A stretch of 64,000 nt of DNA, taken from NCBI GenBank assembly GCA_013397845.1, contig VZTG01002327.1, positions 62,001 to 126,000 on the forward strand, in the 5' to 3' direction. Source of the DNA: Melanocharis versteri (lineage: Eukaryota; Chordata; Aves; Passeriformes; Melanocharitidae). Made by a program: the position numbers and the translations under genes. Below the pieces are notes generated by a model, which saw nothing but the letters and a program-made list of their open reading frames with translations, was not told the DNA's origin and searched no databases. Shown here in pieces: positions 1 through 14,126 of this stretch. The first letter of the stretch is position 1, and each line of letters opens with the position of its first letter.

Positions 1-1049
1 TACACGAGTTAACAAAAATGATTTAGGGCTCATAGGGCTCATGGGGTATAGTAATGTCCAACTGCACATAACTGTGAAATATTAAGCTTGGTCCTGGCAT
101 CGTTAAATGTGATGAATCTCTGTCTCTGACACCACCCTCCAGTGAGCAGTGCCTCCAACAGGCATGATTCTAATGCAGAAGTGTTTGATATTTGAGGTGA
201 TGTATGAACATTTTGAATGCTGTCTGCTTTGTGGAGTGCAGCTCCTACCTCGGGACTGCCTGGAGTTTCCTCAAACGCAGCCTCCTTGTGTTTGTTCTCA
301 GCATTGGGATGTTTGTGTTTTCAGTTCCTCATTCCTCATTAATGATGTACACAAGTGTCAGCAGAGCCTTCCTCTCGTGTTTGTTATTTCTTGCAGTCAT
401 TGACACAGAGGCATGTGTGATAAAGACTCATCAAAGTCGTCATTACTCTACAGTTATCTGCACTGCACTGTCTGCTTTGTCTGTAAACCTCTCTTTGATC
501 TGAGCCTGTTTCTGGCTACATGCCTCATTATTTACTTTCCTGTAGCACTCCCTTCTGAAGAGCACACGTCTCCTCTTCTGTTTAATTCACGATCAAAATA
601 TATTAGTGTTCATATTTGTCTCCCTTTTTAGCACAGTGTACATAACAGTGACAAAACCCACCCAGCCTCCCAGTGCTGCTACTTGTCTTGATGTCAGGTT
701 TGGGCCTCTCCAGCTCATGCCTGCTCCCAGCCCCAAGGCAGCTGTTGTGGAAGGACTGTGGGTCTGTCTTGGCTCGTCACTGGAGGGACTTCAATCACAG
801 CCAGGAGTAAAACCTGGGCTCGTGGTTGCCCCCTGGCACAGCTCAGAATCCGTGTAATGAATTCTATTTCACGCATCGTTGTGTTTTGCTGGGGAGAACT
901 GACAAGTCAACACCAACTTGATTTGCCTCTTTCAGCTGTACTGCAAGAAATATGTTAAAATATATGTATCTTTTGTTGGAAAGGGGGTAATGAGGTGCAA
1001 GTGAAATGGGCAATCATCCCTCTGCACTCAGCACCTTTAAAGGTGAGGC

Positions 1050-1562
1050 TGCACCTTTGCTGTGGGTTCAGTTCTTGGACCCTCACTACATTGAGCTGCT
1101 GGAGCAAGTCTGGAGAAAGGCAATGGAGCTGGAAAAGGGTCTGGAGCACAAGTCTGATGGGGAATGGCTGAGGGATCTGGGGTTGTTTAGCCTGGAGAAG
1201 AGGAGGTTCAGGGGTGACCTTATTGCTCTCTACAGCCACCTGACAGGAGGCTGAAGCCAGGTGTGGATCAGGCTCTCCTCCCAGGTGTAACAAGTGGCAG
1301 GATGAGAGGAAATGGCCTCAAGTGGCACCAGTGAAGGTTTAGATTGGATATTAGGAGGAATTTCTTCACTGAAAGGGTGGTCAGGCATTGGAACGGGCTG
1401 CCCATGGAAGTAGTGGGTCACCATTCAGGGAAATGTTCGAAAGGCATGTCAGCGTGGCATTTTGGGGACGTGGTTTAGTGGTGAATGTGGCAGTGCTGGG
1501 TTAGCAGATAGACTCAATCTTAAATTTCCTTTCCAACCAAAATTATACTGTGATTCTATACT
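1050..1562 (+). mobile_element. CR1 LINE 3' end, sense
   Basis: The sequence from about 1050 reads through the CR1 3' part: the block with TGAGCTGCTGGAGCAAGT, GGCTGAGGGATCTGGGG and TTTAGCCTGGAGAAGAGGAG, then TTAGGAGGAATTTCTTCACT, then the terminal tail with TTTCCTTTCCAACC and TGTGATTCTAT. It ends without a poly-A tail, as CR1 does. It is 5'-truncated, the usual CR1 form, and its frame is broken. Only the short-range similarity is seen; the subfamily is not assigned. Confidence 0.92.
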
Positions 1563-2700
1563 CGTGTTCAGGCAGATGTCCCACACCAGTCCGTGTGTGG
1601 CCCTAGCACAGAGCAGCAAAGGGGGCACCCAGCCCTGTGTGTGATCCCAGAGCACTGTGCCCAAGCAGCTCTCCCACAGCCTCCAGTGGGCTCCAGGAGG
1701 TGACTCCCCAAACCTCCGCCCATAAATATCACTTAAACCCAATTCTGGGAAACAATGGCTGTTGCTGGGTGGAGGCAGGGGCGGCTGCCCACAGACGTGG
1801 CTCCCAGCTCCCAAAATCTGTGCGTGCGGCATCTCCTCGCCTGCCATTGCAGCTGCAATCGGCGCGTCGGGGGTTCCACCCGTGTTTGTGTGGGGGAGAG
1901 GAGGAGCTGGAGAGAATTCCGTGGGGACACCAGAAGATGACACTGACCATCACCACCCAGAGATCCGGGCACTGTGTGTTCAGGGGCAGTTTGGCATGCC
2001 AGCGAGTTGGCTACACACGGCTGTGAGTTTTTGTTATGATTTTCTGCAATGAAAAGAAAAGCTTTAAGCTAAGGGATGTAGACCAGTATATGAATGAAAT
2101 TCTATTAATAATAGAATGCCTCTTTTTGGTGGTCTGAGAGTTCGGTTGCTGGTGTTTCTATCCCCTCCTCTTTTATCTTGGTTTGCGGGTAGATGAAGGT
2201 GTGGTTGTTCTTTATCCATATTGAAGGATTAAGACCCCAAAAATTTATGTTCTCTAGCGTAAAGGCTGCAAATAAACACAGCAACTAGTTGGGTGCTGTT
2301 GAATGCTGCGATAATTACAGAGCATTAAATGACATTTGAGATAAAATCCCTTATGAACTCACAACGGCTGTCAAGGTCAGGGTTTAGCAAAGCTTGTCAT
2401 TTCCATGCCTTAAAATGCAGATTGCATAGCAAGTCCCAAATGGCCTCCTAACAGTGCAGAAGCTTCTTCCAGCCTGCAGTTGCACAGAACTTTGAGCATT
2501 TCTCATGAAATTAGTGAACCGTTCATGAAGTCAGGCACTGTTAGGTGAATTTAGCTGTTGAAGAGATTGTTTAATTCCATTTGAACACTTGAGAGCTTAC
2601 TGGTTAACAGGAGTGGGGGCTTTCTTATGACACTTGGTATGCTGTTAGGAAAGTTTGCTGCTCCCAGTTCTATGCAATTAGCCAAGGAAGAGAGTTTGGG

Positions 2701-2720
2701 TTATTTATTTATTTATTTTT
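2701..2720. repeat. (ATTT)n microsatellite
   Basis: About four TTTA/ATTT units followed by extra T; short and of the common kind. Confidence 0.85.
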
Positions 2721-5700
2721 CCTCCCAGATAAATATGGGTAACTTTAGAGAGAGGCTTGAAAACCCAGCCTGGTCTTGCCTTAGAGTCTAAGATGTCAGG
2801 AGACAAATCAAACGAGTCTGCCTTGTTTTTATTAAACGCCCTCGATTTTTAACCTAATGACTTTTCTTTTTATTGCTTTGGGTGGGCACAGAGTGAGCAC
2901 AGGCTTTGGTGACCATAAACCCTCTGCTGCAGAACAGCGTTCCTGTCTGTCCCAAACCTGGCTCTCCTCTGCACTGCTCTTCCTGCTGCTCCATCTGCCT
3001 TGATCTTGTCACCCCTGAGTGAGGTTCCAGCTCCTCGAGGAGCATCCCCTGTGTGTGCTGCTGGCACAGGGGCTCCAGGTGTGCTGTGGGGGGCTCTGCT
3101 GCGAGGAGGACCCCAGACTCTCCCCTGCCTCTCCCTCCCAGCTTCCCGAGCCTGCTGCCAAATTTCCTTGTGCTCATGGGATGTGATGGCGCTTGGAGAG
3201 TGAAGGGATGGCAAGATGTGTGTCACCATGTGCCCTTCCGAGTGCTCTGACAGCTCCTGGGGACTCTGCAGCCCTCTCTTCCTGCCCTCTGGCTCCAGCC
3301 TCACCGTGTGGAGCTCTGGCTCAGCGCTGGCACAGCGGAGCCAGCAGTGTCCGGGAGGCACGCGCTTTATAACTCGGTTTATCCAGGCTGAAGAGGATTG
3401 TGCTGCTTCTGCTGTCACTTTGACAGATGTTTGCACTTCACAGGCTGAATGGACTCGCTGTAGTTACATTTTGACTGAGGTATCACATAAAAAAAATTTA
3501 AATAATAGGAAAATCCCAATAGCACAGACTGCCGGGGTCGGTAGGGCTGGTAGAGGTGGGGGAAGGAATCAGCAGTCCTGGGCAGCATTTTCTCTCTGGA
3601 TGGCCATTTCTAATTTTAACAGGGACTGCAGGCACTCGCTTTGCTGCTTCTGCTGTTGAAGTCGTGCTTCCTGAGCAGGCTGCTTAATTACGGTGGTTTA
3701 GCTCAAGTCTGTTTGAAATTTTTTTTTTGACTAGCGGGTATGAAATGGAATTGGATCTCTCTGGAGCATTGAGATTGGTCAGAGAAGAAAGAGTAAGAAG
3801 GGAAAGTTACTTTAAAGCGGTATTCTTGGGAAACTTGCATCAAACTTTGCCTGGTTTTATACCCAAGACACCACTTACGCTGATGTTCATGTGGCTGGTG
3901 TAAGAGAGCAGAATGTAGCCTGTAATTTGGGCTGCAGCTCTTCACAGACCAGGCAGCACACTGGACCAGATGAAGCCAGATGCCAGCTAAATCTGCAGCA
4001 TCCTCTTCCTCCCTTTATTTTTTGCATTACAGAATTATATATATAGGACTCGTTTGAGTAATAACTATTGAGAAGGGAGAACTTGCCCCACTAATCATGA
4101 GCTTAAAATAGAATATTTGTCTCAAAGTTGTTGCTTATACTTTGCTTTGCATCTTCTGTCTTGTGCCCTGTGCTGCTCAGTGGCTATGGGGCTGTGTTGG
4201 TCCAAAATCACAGTTCCCTTTTTAAAAAAAACAAACCCCTCATTTCATTAAGGTAAGAGGAAGAAAGCTTTGAAGCTTTTCAAACCAGAGCATGTCGTCC
4301 CTGCTGGATCTGTTGGTAAAAATTGATGCAAGAGACCAAAATTAGAGTGAGGAAATGATAAAATGCCTCCCCCCTCCCCTTTTTTTTTCTTTTTCTGAGT
4401 GACTTTAAAATATTCCCTTCCTGCAGATGGCTTGCTGTGCTGGAATGCCCCATATGTGGCATCATGTGTGTGCAATTACACATTTTGTCTTGATAAGTTC
4501 CACGCGTTTCTGTAGCCGGCAGTTTGTCAGTCATCAGCTTCAGCCCCCCTCCAAAGAGCCGGGGCTGCTCTTCCTTAATAACGTTTTAGATCCTTTTGCT
4601 TCTCAGCTGAATGACAGATATTAGCATGTTCCTTTGCAGGGTGGTGCTGGGTGTTTGTACCAGTTGATGGGGTATTGGCAATCACAGATACTCTGTTTGT
4701 CATTTAGCTCAGTGAGAAAAAAAAATGTGTCTGAATCTGATAATGGAGAACACAGAAGCAATGCTGGCAGCCAAACGTCTGCTTTAGCCCTAAATCACTT
4801 GTTTCCTAAAAGGAAAACAAATCTGAAGTGTGGAAATACCTTGGAGAGGATCTGTCTGTGGGAACTTGCAGGTACTGATGAAACTCAGCACATGGGGTTT
4901 ATTGGACTGAATGCGCTTGCTGCTGTTTTGTGCATTATTTTTTTTTAAGTGAAGAAGGCATGTTGTCTTTCTGAAAAACTCTTCCCCATGGCTATCTATG
5001 ACAGCTCTTCTGTCTTGCCTTGCTCGCCTGTCAGTATTCGGGGTGGATCCTGGGGGTCTGCTGAAAGAAGCCTTATAAAGGACAAAGTGGATTGCTGGGC
5101 TGGATTGAAATTCCTGTTGCTTCGAATGTGGCAGATTCGGGTGACTAACTGTCCAACAAACCCATCTGTTTGGGATTTAGAGGAAATATAGGAAAAGCAG
5201 GAAAATGCCTGCTCTGTCAGTAGTACAGCATTAGAGCACACAGTGGGAACAGTTCTAGTCCATCAGCTGCAAAAATGATCTCCATCAGTAAATACCACTT
5301 TTGTGCACACAGGATCTGTTTCACTCTTCATGCATGTGCCTGAATTAGGAATTATGCTATTAAACTAGCTGTGAGCAGAGTGGTGTGTGCAGATAGGAGT
5401 GAAGGCTGCTCATACCTCACTCTGCAAAGGATGCAAAGGGAGGAAATTTCCTTCTCCCCAGGCGCAGCCGGATGGACTCAGCAGAGCGTGTGCCTGTTGC
5501 TGTGCTAGGCTTTTAGGGCTCAGTTCTCAGTCAGGACTACAAGCCAGAAATTAGTAACCCTCGCAGAAGTTTCTGGTACAGCTCTTTCTCAAAGCAGAGG
5601 AAACAATTACTGGCTGCAATCACAGGTCACAGAGTTCCTGCTGCTGGTCCTTCCCCTTGCTCTCCTCTGCCCTGTACCCACCCATTGCTGTCTTGCTCTT

Positions 5701-8700
5701 CTCTCGTCCTCATCTCTTTGTTGAAGGCACCTTGGTGGTTCTTGTTCTGGTCCTTTGCTAACCTGAAGGTGTGCCAGGGGACAGAATGTGGGTACTGCAG
5801 AGGGACAGATGTGCTCTACAGCACAACAGTTCAGAATTTTAAAAATTAAAAAAAAAATAAAACCAAATGGTCCCAGTGTTAGCAATAAACGGCTGATAAT
5901 TGCTGGCCTGCTGCTTTACCTCACGCTGTTCAGCCCTGTGTAGGGGCTGCTCTGATGTCGTGCCCCATTTCTGCTGCTCTTACCAGCTGCAGGATGGAGG
6001 GTTTTGGACACAGCCCCTGGAGCTGGGATGGCTGACACATGCCCACAGCAGTTAAGTGCTGGATGTGAGGTATTGGCTTATCTGCTTGAAGGTCCCTTTT
6101 GCTGCCAGAAGGGTATTAAAGACCACTTCGTACAACAACACTGAGGGTCCCTTTGATCCGTGAGCTCCTTGTGGAGAGCTGAGGAAGAGGTTCCTACCGA
6201 GGCAGGTTTCCAGCATTTCTCTTAGCAGCTTATTAGCCCTGGGCATTCTTGGATAAAATCACCCTTGCATCTCTCCTGCAAGACTGCAAAGCATTTATAT
6301 TTCAGTGCAATAGATCTGCAGTTGCCACCTGCAGTGTTGGGTCACCGTCCTGTTCAGAAAGTCCTGACAATAGAGCAAAGCCAGCTGGATGAGTGGTGCC
6401 TGAGACCTGTATCAGCACAAGAGCCAGACTCCTTTTCCTCCTTTTTTTTTTTCTTTGCCAGAGCATAAAAGACACTCTTCTTATTCCTCATGGCAGAGTC
6501 TTCTGCATTGCTTCTGAATTGAGCCCTTGGGAGAGGTACAGAAACAGCACGTGGCAGGGATGGGCAGAAAGGTGGGTGATCTTGGGCAGGTGGACTTTCT
6601 TTTACCAGCAAGGGGGAAGCAGGATGTGGAGAGGATGAGGATGCAACTGGGCAGCATGGAGCAGATCTTCCTGCACGAGTCAGTCAGGATGATTTCTGGC
6701 CTCTGCTGCACTGATGCTGGCAGTCACAGGTGCACTGTGATGGACGTGGTGGCTGCTCAGGTTGGGAGCTGAGCTCTGAGTTTAATTGGCTGAAGTCCTG
6801 GCAGAGATATTGAGGCTCAGCCCCAGGCAACTGTCCCAACTCACACTTTGTGCCTTCCACACCAAGGGATTTTTATATTATCATCAGGCAGCCAGGACTC
6901 TTGCAATATGCTATTAGTTGTTTTAATGCTGTTTTATTCGTTAATAAATTCTTTTAGCTGTAACTTTAAACTGTAATACTTTGGTATGGGGTGCCTGGGG
7001 AGGAAAGCAAGAATCCAGAAATCATGTGAAAGCTTTTAAAAAACCATCAGCCCTTCCTGCAGTGCAGTCCTGTGGGAATTAACTGCTCTGTGCACGAGTG
7101 AATTCTCTCTCAGCCTTCCATGGGTGGCATCATTTTACCCTCAGCTGGCACAGCAGATGCTTGACTGCTCTCTTGAGTGTAGTAAATGGGACATAACTTG
7201 TTTTCTTGGTGTTGGGGGACAGCAGTTCCAGAAGCTGGACAAATCCTTTAAAAATAATGGGCTCGAGAATGTCACTAAACCCTTCCATGGTGCTGAGCTG
7301 GGCTCCTTCCTTGCCCAGGCAGATACCAGAGCCCCTGATGAGATGCCCTGTGCTGCTGGTTCTTGTGCCGCTTAGCAGAGCTTTAACAACAAGCTGCATT
7401 GAATTTGCAAGCAGTGGGGCCTGAGCCAGTGTGCTGTGCATGAAAGATGCACCCGAAAAACCTGGAGCAGGCTCCGCCCGGGCCGTTTGATGGAGCTGGC
7501 ACAGTGGTGGCACTTGCTCTGTCTCTCTGCTGCTGCGTTTGTGGGATATGTTTTACCATTTTCCAGGAAAAGCTTTTATTTGAGGTTGAATTCTTTTTTT
7601 TTTTCTCTGATGGGGGAGAAATTAATTACCACCCTTGCTCCTCTTACTGCCCTGAAGACCAGAAATAGTCAGGAACTTAATGTTCAAATGGCTTCAAAAA
7701 CCACTATCTCTAAATGTCAAGTTAACGTGCTCTGGGAACAATGTGACTCAAGGACCCGGTGTGAACATCAAATTGCATCTGCTGCCACAAGGACTTGTGG
7801 GATTCTCTGAGGCAAACACAATGGGGAGATTGAGAGTTTATTTCAGCTTTTTTCAGTCTTTCTTCTGAAAGTAAAGTTTTATTTTTCTCATGCCTGTCCT
7901 CGCCACAAATGCAGCCTGAACCTGTCTGAGATGGCAGATTAAAAATGAAACCCTCATGAATGAGAAATGCAGCCTGCATTTTTTATGATGGCGGAAAAAG
8001 TAAACCCATTTTAAAATGTGCATATTTGTAAGAAAGTAAATGACTAAGTAGGTGAGATGTAGGTATCAATAAATATTTATACCAAAGAAGTAATCTCTCA
8101 ACAGAATTGGAAATTGTCTCATCCTTTTAGGCAATTAAAAATCAATGTTTGTTTTTCAGAAAGAGTAGAGGTAACATTTTTCCAGTTGCTTTTGAAGTGT
8201 GGCCACTGTTGAGTGAAAAGTTTCACAGGTACATGGCATTTTTTTCGGAATAATTGCCTAAAAGGACAAGCTGATTTATAGGATGGATTGTAATGATCTT
8301 GAAATGCAGGGGAGAAAAAAACCTCCCAAATGTGAAACTGTTCTCTGAAAAAGAAGTTGGAAGAGGGTCTGTAGTCTCCAGGTGGGCAGATGGCGAATGC
8401 TGAGGCTGGGTCACATCTACTCAAGGTGTGAAACTGTTCTGGAGGTTTATAAAATTGAGACAGATAATATATTCAAACGAGCCTTATTTTATAGACCAGT
8501 TAAACCAGGTAAACCAACTGAAGCCCTGTAAACATGTGAATACAGATTCATGATCTCAAATACAGCTGGTCACTACATGACCTGCCACAAGAACTTGGGC
8601 CCCTGTTTCTGGGGTTCTGGGGAAGGTTGTTGGTGCCTCCTGAAGCCTGTTCCCTGTTTGTCTTTGGAAGCCTTGGTGTCGCAGGCTGTGGCACGTGGAG

Positions 8701-9217
8701 CAGCACAAGGAGCAGGACAGTGGGCTGTGGAATGCTGGGGCTGACCTGCTGTGTGTGTGCTTGGGTGGGAATGTCGTGCAGCGGGAGCAGCGGGTCCCTT
8801 GTGCCCAAGTGGTGCCTGTCCCTCTCTGGGATCCTGGCCGTGTCACCCAGGTGCCCCAGGGCTGGTCACCTCCGTGGCCCGGAGCTGGTCCTGCCTTCCT
8901 GCAGGGGTCAGCCCTGTGTGCGAGGCCACTGCGACCGAAAGCCCGCAGCACTTAGGCAAGGGGCATCTAATTTTGGAGGAATAATCAGAGGGAGCCGTTT
9001 GATTTCCTCCCACTTACCTTTTAAATTTGTGTCGCCTTGCGAACCGTGTGCCTGTGCGCACTCTTGGCTCAATGGCTTTTTACACCGGCTGCTCTAAATG
9101 CATTTTAAAGAGCTGAGGAATGCACACACAGCAAGGTCATATAAATTAATAATTATCTAAGTGCTTCTGCCCTTTCTGCCTCCAGAAAAGAAGTGAGGAG
9201 GGAAAAACTTCTAACTG

Positions 9218-9239
9218 TTTTTTTGTTGTTTTTTTTTTA
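9218..9239. repeat. T-rich run
   Basis: T7, then GTTG, then T10: a simple low-complexity run. Confidence 0.8.
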
Positions 9240-12200
9240 ATCTCCCAAACTAGTTTTCAGGGCTGATCCTGGGCACTGTTGTTTCAGCCACAGCCTTGGG
9301 CAGATTTTACTTCGTCACTTTGCTGTCACATTGCCTGTATTTGAGCCAGCACATGAATTTTCATTTCCAAACGTGTTTGGGTTTGTAATTCATACAGTAC
9401 AAATAGATTAATCACAAGCCATGCAGAACTTGTAATTATCAAAACTTGGAGTACAGAAGAGGTATAAATCATGACAGTGCTGCTTTCCAGCTGCCAATTA
9501 AAAATGGGAATTTAATCTGCCTGAGCGTGGAGGGTTTACGTTGGGAAGTTTCTGTTTTTGTGTCTTGCAGAAGAGTTAATGAAGAAAGTGCTTGCTCATA
9601 ACTTCTCATTAAGCAGCAACTGGATTTATGAAATACCGGCAATAGCGGAATAATTAGGAGTTTTCTATTATTGATGAGTTGGACTCTTAAAGAAGGATGC
9701 ATTATCTCAAAGAGTGCCAATCCTGAAGCCTGTGCTGGTGCTCCGTGCAGCGGCTGGAAGTGTGCCTGGAGCCTGCCTGGGCTGTGCAGGGTGCTGGGAA
9801 GAGCAGCACATCCTCAGGTGGGGTCCTCCTGCTGCCAGGCTGTGGCCCAGTGGGGGCTGTGGGATCAGCCTGGCTGGGACAAAGCGTGGGACAGGATCTA
9901 AATCTGCCTTTTTTCCTCCTTGGTCACCTAGGATGATGCCAGGAGGTAGGGGCACCGCTTGCTGAGGGGTGGGGACCATCACTGTGGACCATCACTGCTG
10001 CCTCTGGGCTACCCACAGCAGAGGTGCTCAACCAAGGAGAGGGGGCAGGAGGGGTACACAAATGCCATTTTCTGCTTTTTTTTGCCCCATTCTTTGGTAA
10101 TGTGCTAGTGGTACCCAGCACACGTGGCAGGGCCCCCATGCCAGCACCCTGGTGCTCTGGGCCCTGCCAAAGCTGTGGCCATGGAGCAGATATCAGGAAC
10201 CACGACTGTCACTGACTTTTAGTACCAGAGCTGAGTCCTTTTCCTCGCAGAGCCAGAGTTGGTCTTGCACGTTCTCCAGGGAAGCCTCAGCCTTCAGGCT
10301 TCACGTTGGGCTGATGGAGCTGGGCAGCCCAGGGTTCTCCATCATGATTCCCAGGGACTGTGGGGACGTTAGGCAACCTTGTAAGCCTGTTGTAATTTTA
10401 AAGCGTTTTGATAACGTTCCCCTCAGCTTTAATGTTACATATCCCTGCGTATGTTCCTCAGTAATTGAAAGGGATATCGGGCAAATTTGATCTGTCTGGC
10501 TTTGACTTATGCTGTCCTTATCTTGGCCTTCGTGTCATTAAGAAAAAAATTGGTATTGATCTGAGACTATGCCACTACATTGTGCTGCAATTTTTCTTCC
10601 TTGCTAGTAGAATATAAATCGATAAAAGGCAGCTGCTTGCGACGTGGGGCAGATATGATGCTGTCATTTATATATTGTAAATCCAATGATAGCTGATCAA
10701 ATCAGTGCGTCTGCTGTTCCAAACCTGACATGATTGAATTGTCAATAAAAAAGATTTTACAGTAAGGGAAGTTCTGCTGGTGGTGTAAATGCCTGGAAGC
10801 CTCACTAAGTTTGATACAAGATGAAGCAATAAGCTAGGCTATCATTATATAATTCCAACAGCCAAAATATTTGGATACTTGCGTTCTCACATGATATTGG
10901 AGCTGGGGGGAAACCTTTTATTGCTACTTGTTTGAAGAAGAATTATTCTGAGACTGAGGAATATGGATGGCTTCTTCTGAAATGAAGGTATGTTGGTGAA
11001 GACTGGGAGAAACAGTGTAGGACTTGTTTGAACTAAAGATGTGCTCGTTCAGGGCATTAGCAGGAAGGTTATCAGTGTTTCTGTTTGCTTTGAAACAAAC
11101 CTTGCAGGAAGGAATGTGATTGATAGGATGGTAAGAAGAGACTGGCTCTGCTCCTGTGTGGAGTCTCTGTGAACATGAAACCAGAATACGGTTCACGTTT
11201 TTTTCTGAACTGCAAAAAAGACTGTTTTATGATAAATCTGCTCACGAGCCTTTTCTTGGGAGTTAGGCTGGAATATGCTGCAGTTGGTGCAAGGTGGTGC
11301 CAAGCCATTTGAGAGCTGATGGAGTTGCTGCTGTAACTTCCCTGAGTTGATTCAATTCCTGCTACCCAAAGACCTCCGTGTACCACGTCTCAGCCCAGCT
11401 GGAGGAGAAGTGCCAGCAGGGAGAGGCTGGTGTGTAATCTGCTCCCCTGCATCCCCCAGTGGAGTGTGCTGGAGTGGAGATAGAGGGGAAGAGGACTCAG
11501 GGAAACACATGGAAATATGCAGTAAAATCTAAGAAAAAATGTGCCTTGCCACGCTCCAAAAAGACCTTGCACATTCAGAGCACATGAAACTATTGGACGC
11601 AGCCTCATGTAGTGTTTTTTTGTGACACCATTTGGTGAGATGTAGTGAGGTCAGATGAGGCTGTGAGATGATCCTGTAAGGTCTTGGCTGGATCCTGAAG
11701 GTGTCCATGTAGATGGTCACCCATGGGAATGGGTTTGCATCCAGGAACGTGCTATTTTAAACCTGTTCATTCTCTTCAAATACATTTTCCAAAGTTAAAT
11801 GGCCAGTAGTAATGTGAGCTTTCATTTCTACAGATGAGCTTGGACCAACTGCTTCCTCGTGCCAGGGGTTTCCTGTGTTAGAGATGGAGAGCTCTGTGTC
11901 CCTGCAATGCTGGCTGCCCTGTGCAGCTCCTTAGAGACTTTCCCCACAATCTGCTGGAGAAAACCCCATTCTCTGCCCTGCATTTCTGCTCCACTTTTTC
12001 CCTGCTTGGTAGTTACTCCTGGACCTTGCTGATGGCCGTAGCTTTTAAAGGATGTGCTAATTCAATTGGTTGTGATCGACTGTGTTCTTAATCTCTTTAT
12101 TGTGTTTCACCAATTTAGCTAAATCCTAAATCCATTAGGTGCTCTCAGATTGCTTTACAAGTGTCCAGAGGAGGTGTTTGCAATAAATCCAGCCTAATTC

Positions 12201-14086
12201 TCTCTGCAGACAGGGTTTTAAGACTTCAGGCCTGGGCTGGAAGAAGAGTGGACTGGTGCAGGAGTGGGCTCGCACAGGAATGCGAAGGACAAGAAGCAAT
12301 TTAGCCTCTGCTTCTTTACTTTTTTTTTCTACCATCTAGTTGATGTTACTGTCTACTTCACTTTCTTGATGAAGAGAAAAACTTTGAGATGCACGTGCTG
12401 AGAAACCAGCTGTGGGGATTCCCAGTCCCCTTTAATAAAAAACAGTGAGGGATCAAAATGATGTTCTGTTTGTTAAGAGAGGGTGGCAAAGCTCATAGAG
12501 AAACCCTCAACATTTCCTGTAATACTCTTTTTCTTCTTTTTTTTTCCCCTCCTGTATGAATGTTGATGTACTGGCATTGCTAAACACGAACCTGCCATTT
12601 GCTAGCTTTTTTTTTTCCTGTTCAGTTTGCATTGCTTTCATGCTGCTTGAGCCAACAGAAATGCTTTGTTTTAGGACAGGAACTGTAGCTAATAATTCAT
12701 CCAGGAGCAAATGAAATTAGCTTTTTCTCCCTAATTTTCCCTTCCCAGCTCTGGAGGCGAACACTGGAATGTGGCTGGCTCTGGGGGTGCCATCACACCC
12801 TGGTCTGGGGAGGGTGGGAGCCCCAGCCCCTGCAGGCTCCTGGCTCTGGTGCCGCTCAGCCCGCGGGGAAAACGCGTCTGAATTTCCACTGCTGCATCTG
12901 GGAGGAATCATTTGTGGTCTGTGGCTGTTTGGAACGGCATCTTGTGCTTATATACCGCTCGTTATGTCTGGGGATAAATGGCATGTCAGCCTGGGAAATG
13001 GGGAAGGGTGAGATGCCCATGTTTTAAAAGTGGTTGGCTTTGTTAAAATATAAAGGTAAAGGCTGGGACTCCCTCAATCAGGGTAGGGTTACACTGATGC
13101 TCTGGAAAGAAAAGGAGTAAAAATGCTCAGGGGTTTTATGGCACCGTATCTTAAGCTAGTCAGTCTTTGGGAGATTTGGGTATATTTTTGTTTCAGCAGG
13201 GAAGTAAAGATTAGGATGGAACACGAGCGTCTTCATAGGAAAGATGAATTTGCAAAATGTTTTACTGTCTCACTTGAGTGGAAGCATGTGGTTTTCAGTT
13301 CCCATAACCTCGAGGCATTACAAAATCATGATTAAAGCCCTAAGAACAATGTGATTGGCATTAAAATTGGTAGGTTTGAAAATGATACACTGTGAGGTTT
13401 TCCTTAATTTACTTTTCTTGTCTGCCAGCGCTACAGGTCACAGTTTTGAGCCTTTTCCCACAGCAGCAAGGGCTGGATTGTTTTGGTTTTTAATTGTAAA
13501 CCGAGGTCTCTATGTAATCTGCTCTGTCCAAAGCTGGGGCTGCAGGAAAACAACAGATTGTGCAAGCTCTGAGAGCAATTCCAGTGGTTGGGAATAGATT
13601 CAAAAGTGAAACTTTGCTACAAATATCACTTATTGGAGTGGGGCGTGTGCCAGTTGGAACCCAGATGGTATTTATATCCCTTAAATGACAAGGTATGAAA
13701 ATATTCACCTTGCAAAAAGCAATTGTTCTTATTAAAGGTCTGTTTAATAGGTATCTCTATTTGATCTATTTGGTGGAGAAAAATACACTATCGACTGTAT
13801 ATACAAATTGGATGATAATTTAGGTAGTGCTTGATGATGGGAAATCAGGAGCACAGCAGAGATGTAGATGACGCTTCCAGCATTTTATATTGTTACCCTT
13901 TTTAAAAAAAGTTGTAGCCTGTTTAATTCATGGTTAATGATGGTTAATTCATTCATGTGCAATTAAAAACGACCAATGCAGACTTCATGGAGACTGCACA
14001 TAAAACACAGAGGCTTAGTAGGGTATTAGAGATTCATCTGGGTGCCTGGAATACAGAAGATCTTTGCTTTGGCTTGTCTAAGTGGT

Positions 14087-14126
14087 CTTTGTTTAACTGA
14101 TAGCTGCTAACTTTGTTTAACTGATA
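14087..14126. repeat. 16-bp direct repeat, 24-bp period
   Basis: CTTTGTTTAACTGATA occurs at 14087-14102 and again at 14111-14126, separated by GCTGCTAA. A perfect two-copy repeat. Confidence 0.95.

Noticed and set aside
2870..3436. 188-codon minus-strand frame
   Set aside because: GC-rich intron with frames open on both strands; no domain, no splice context.
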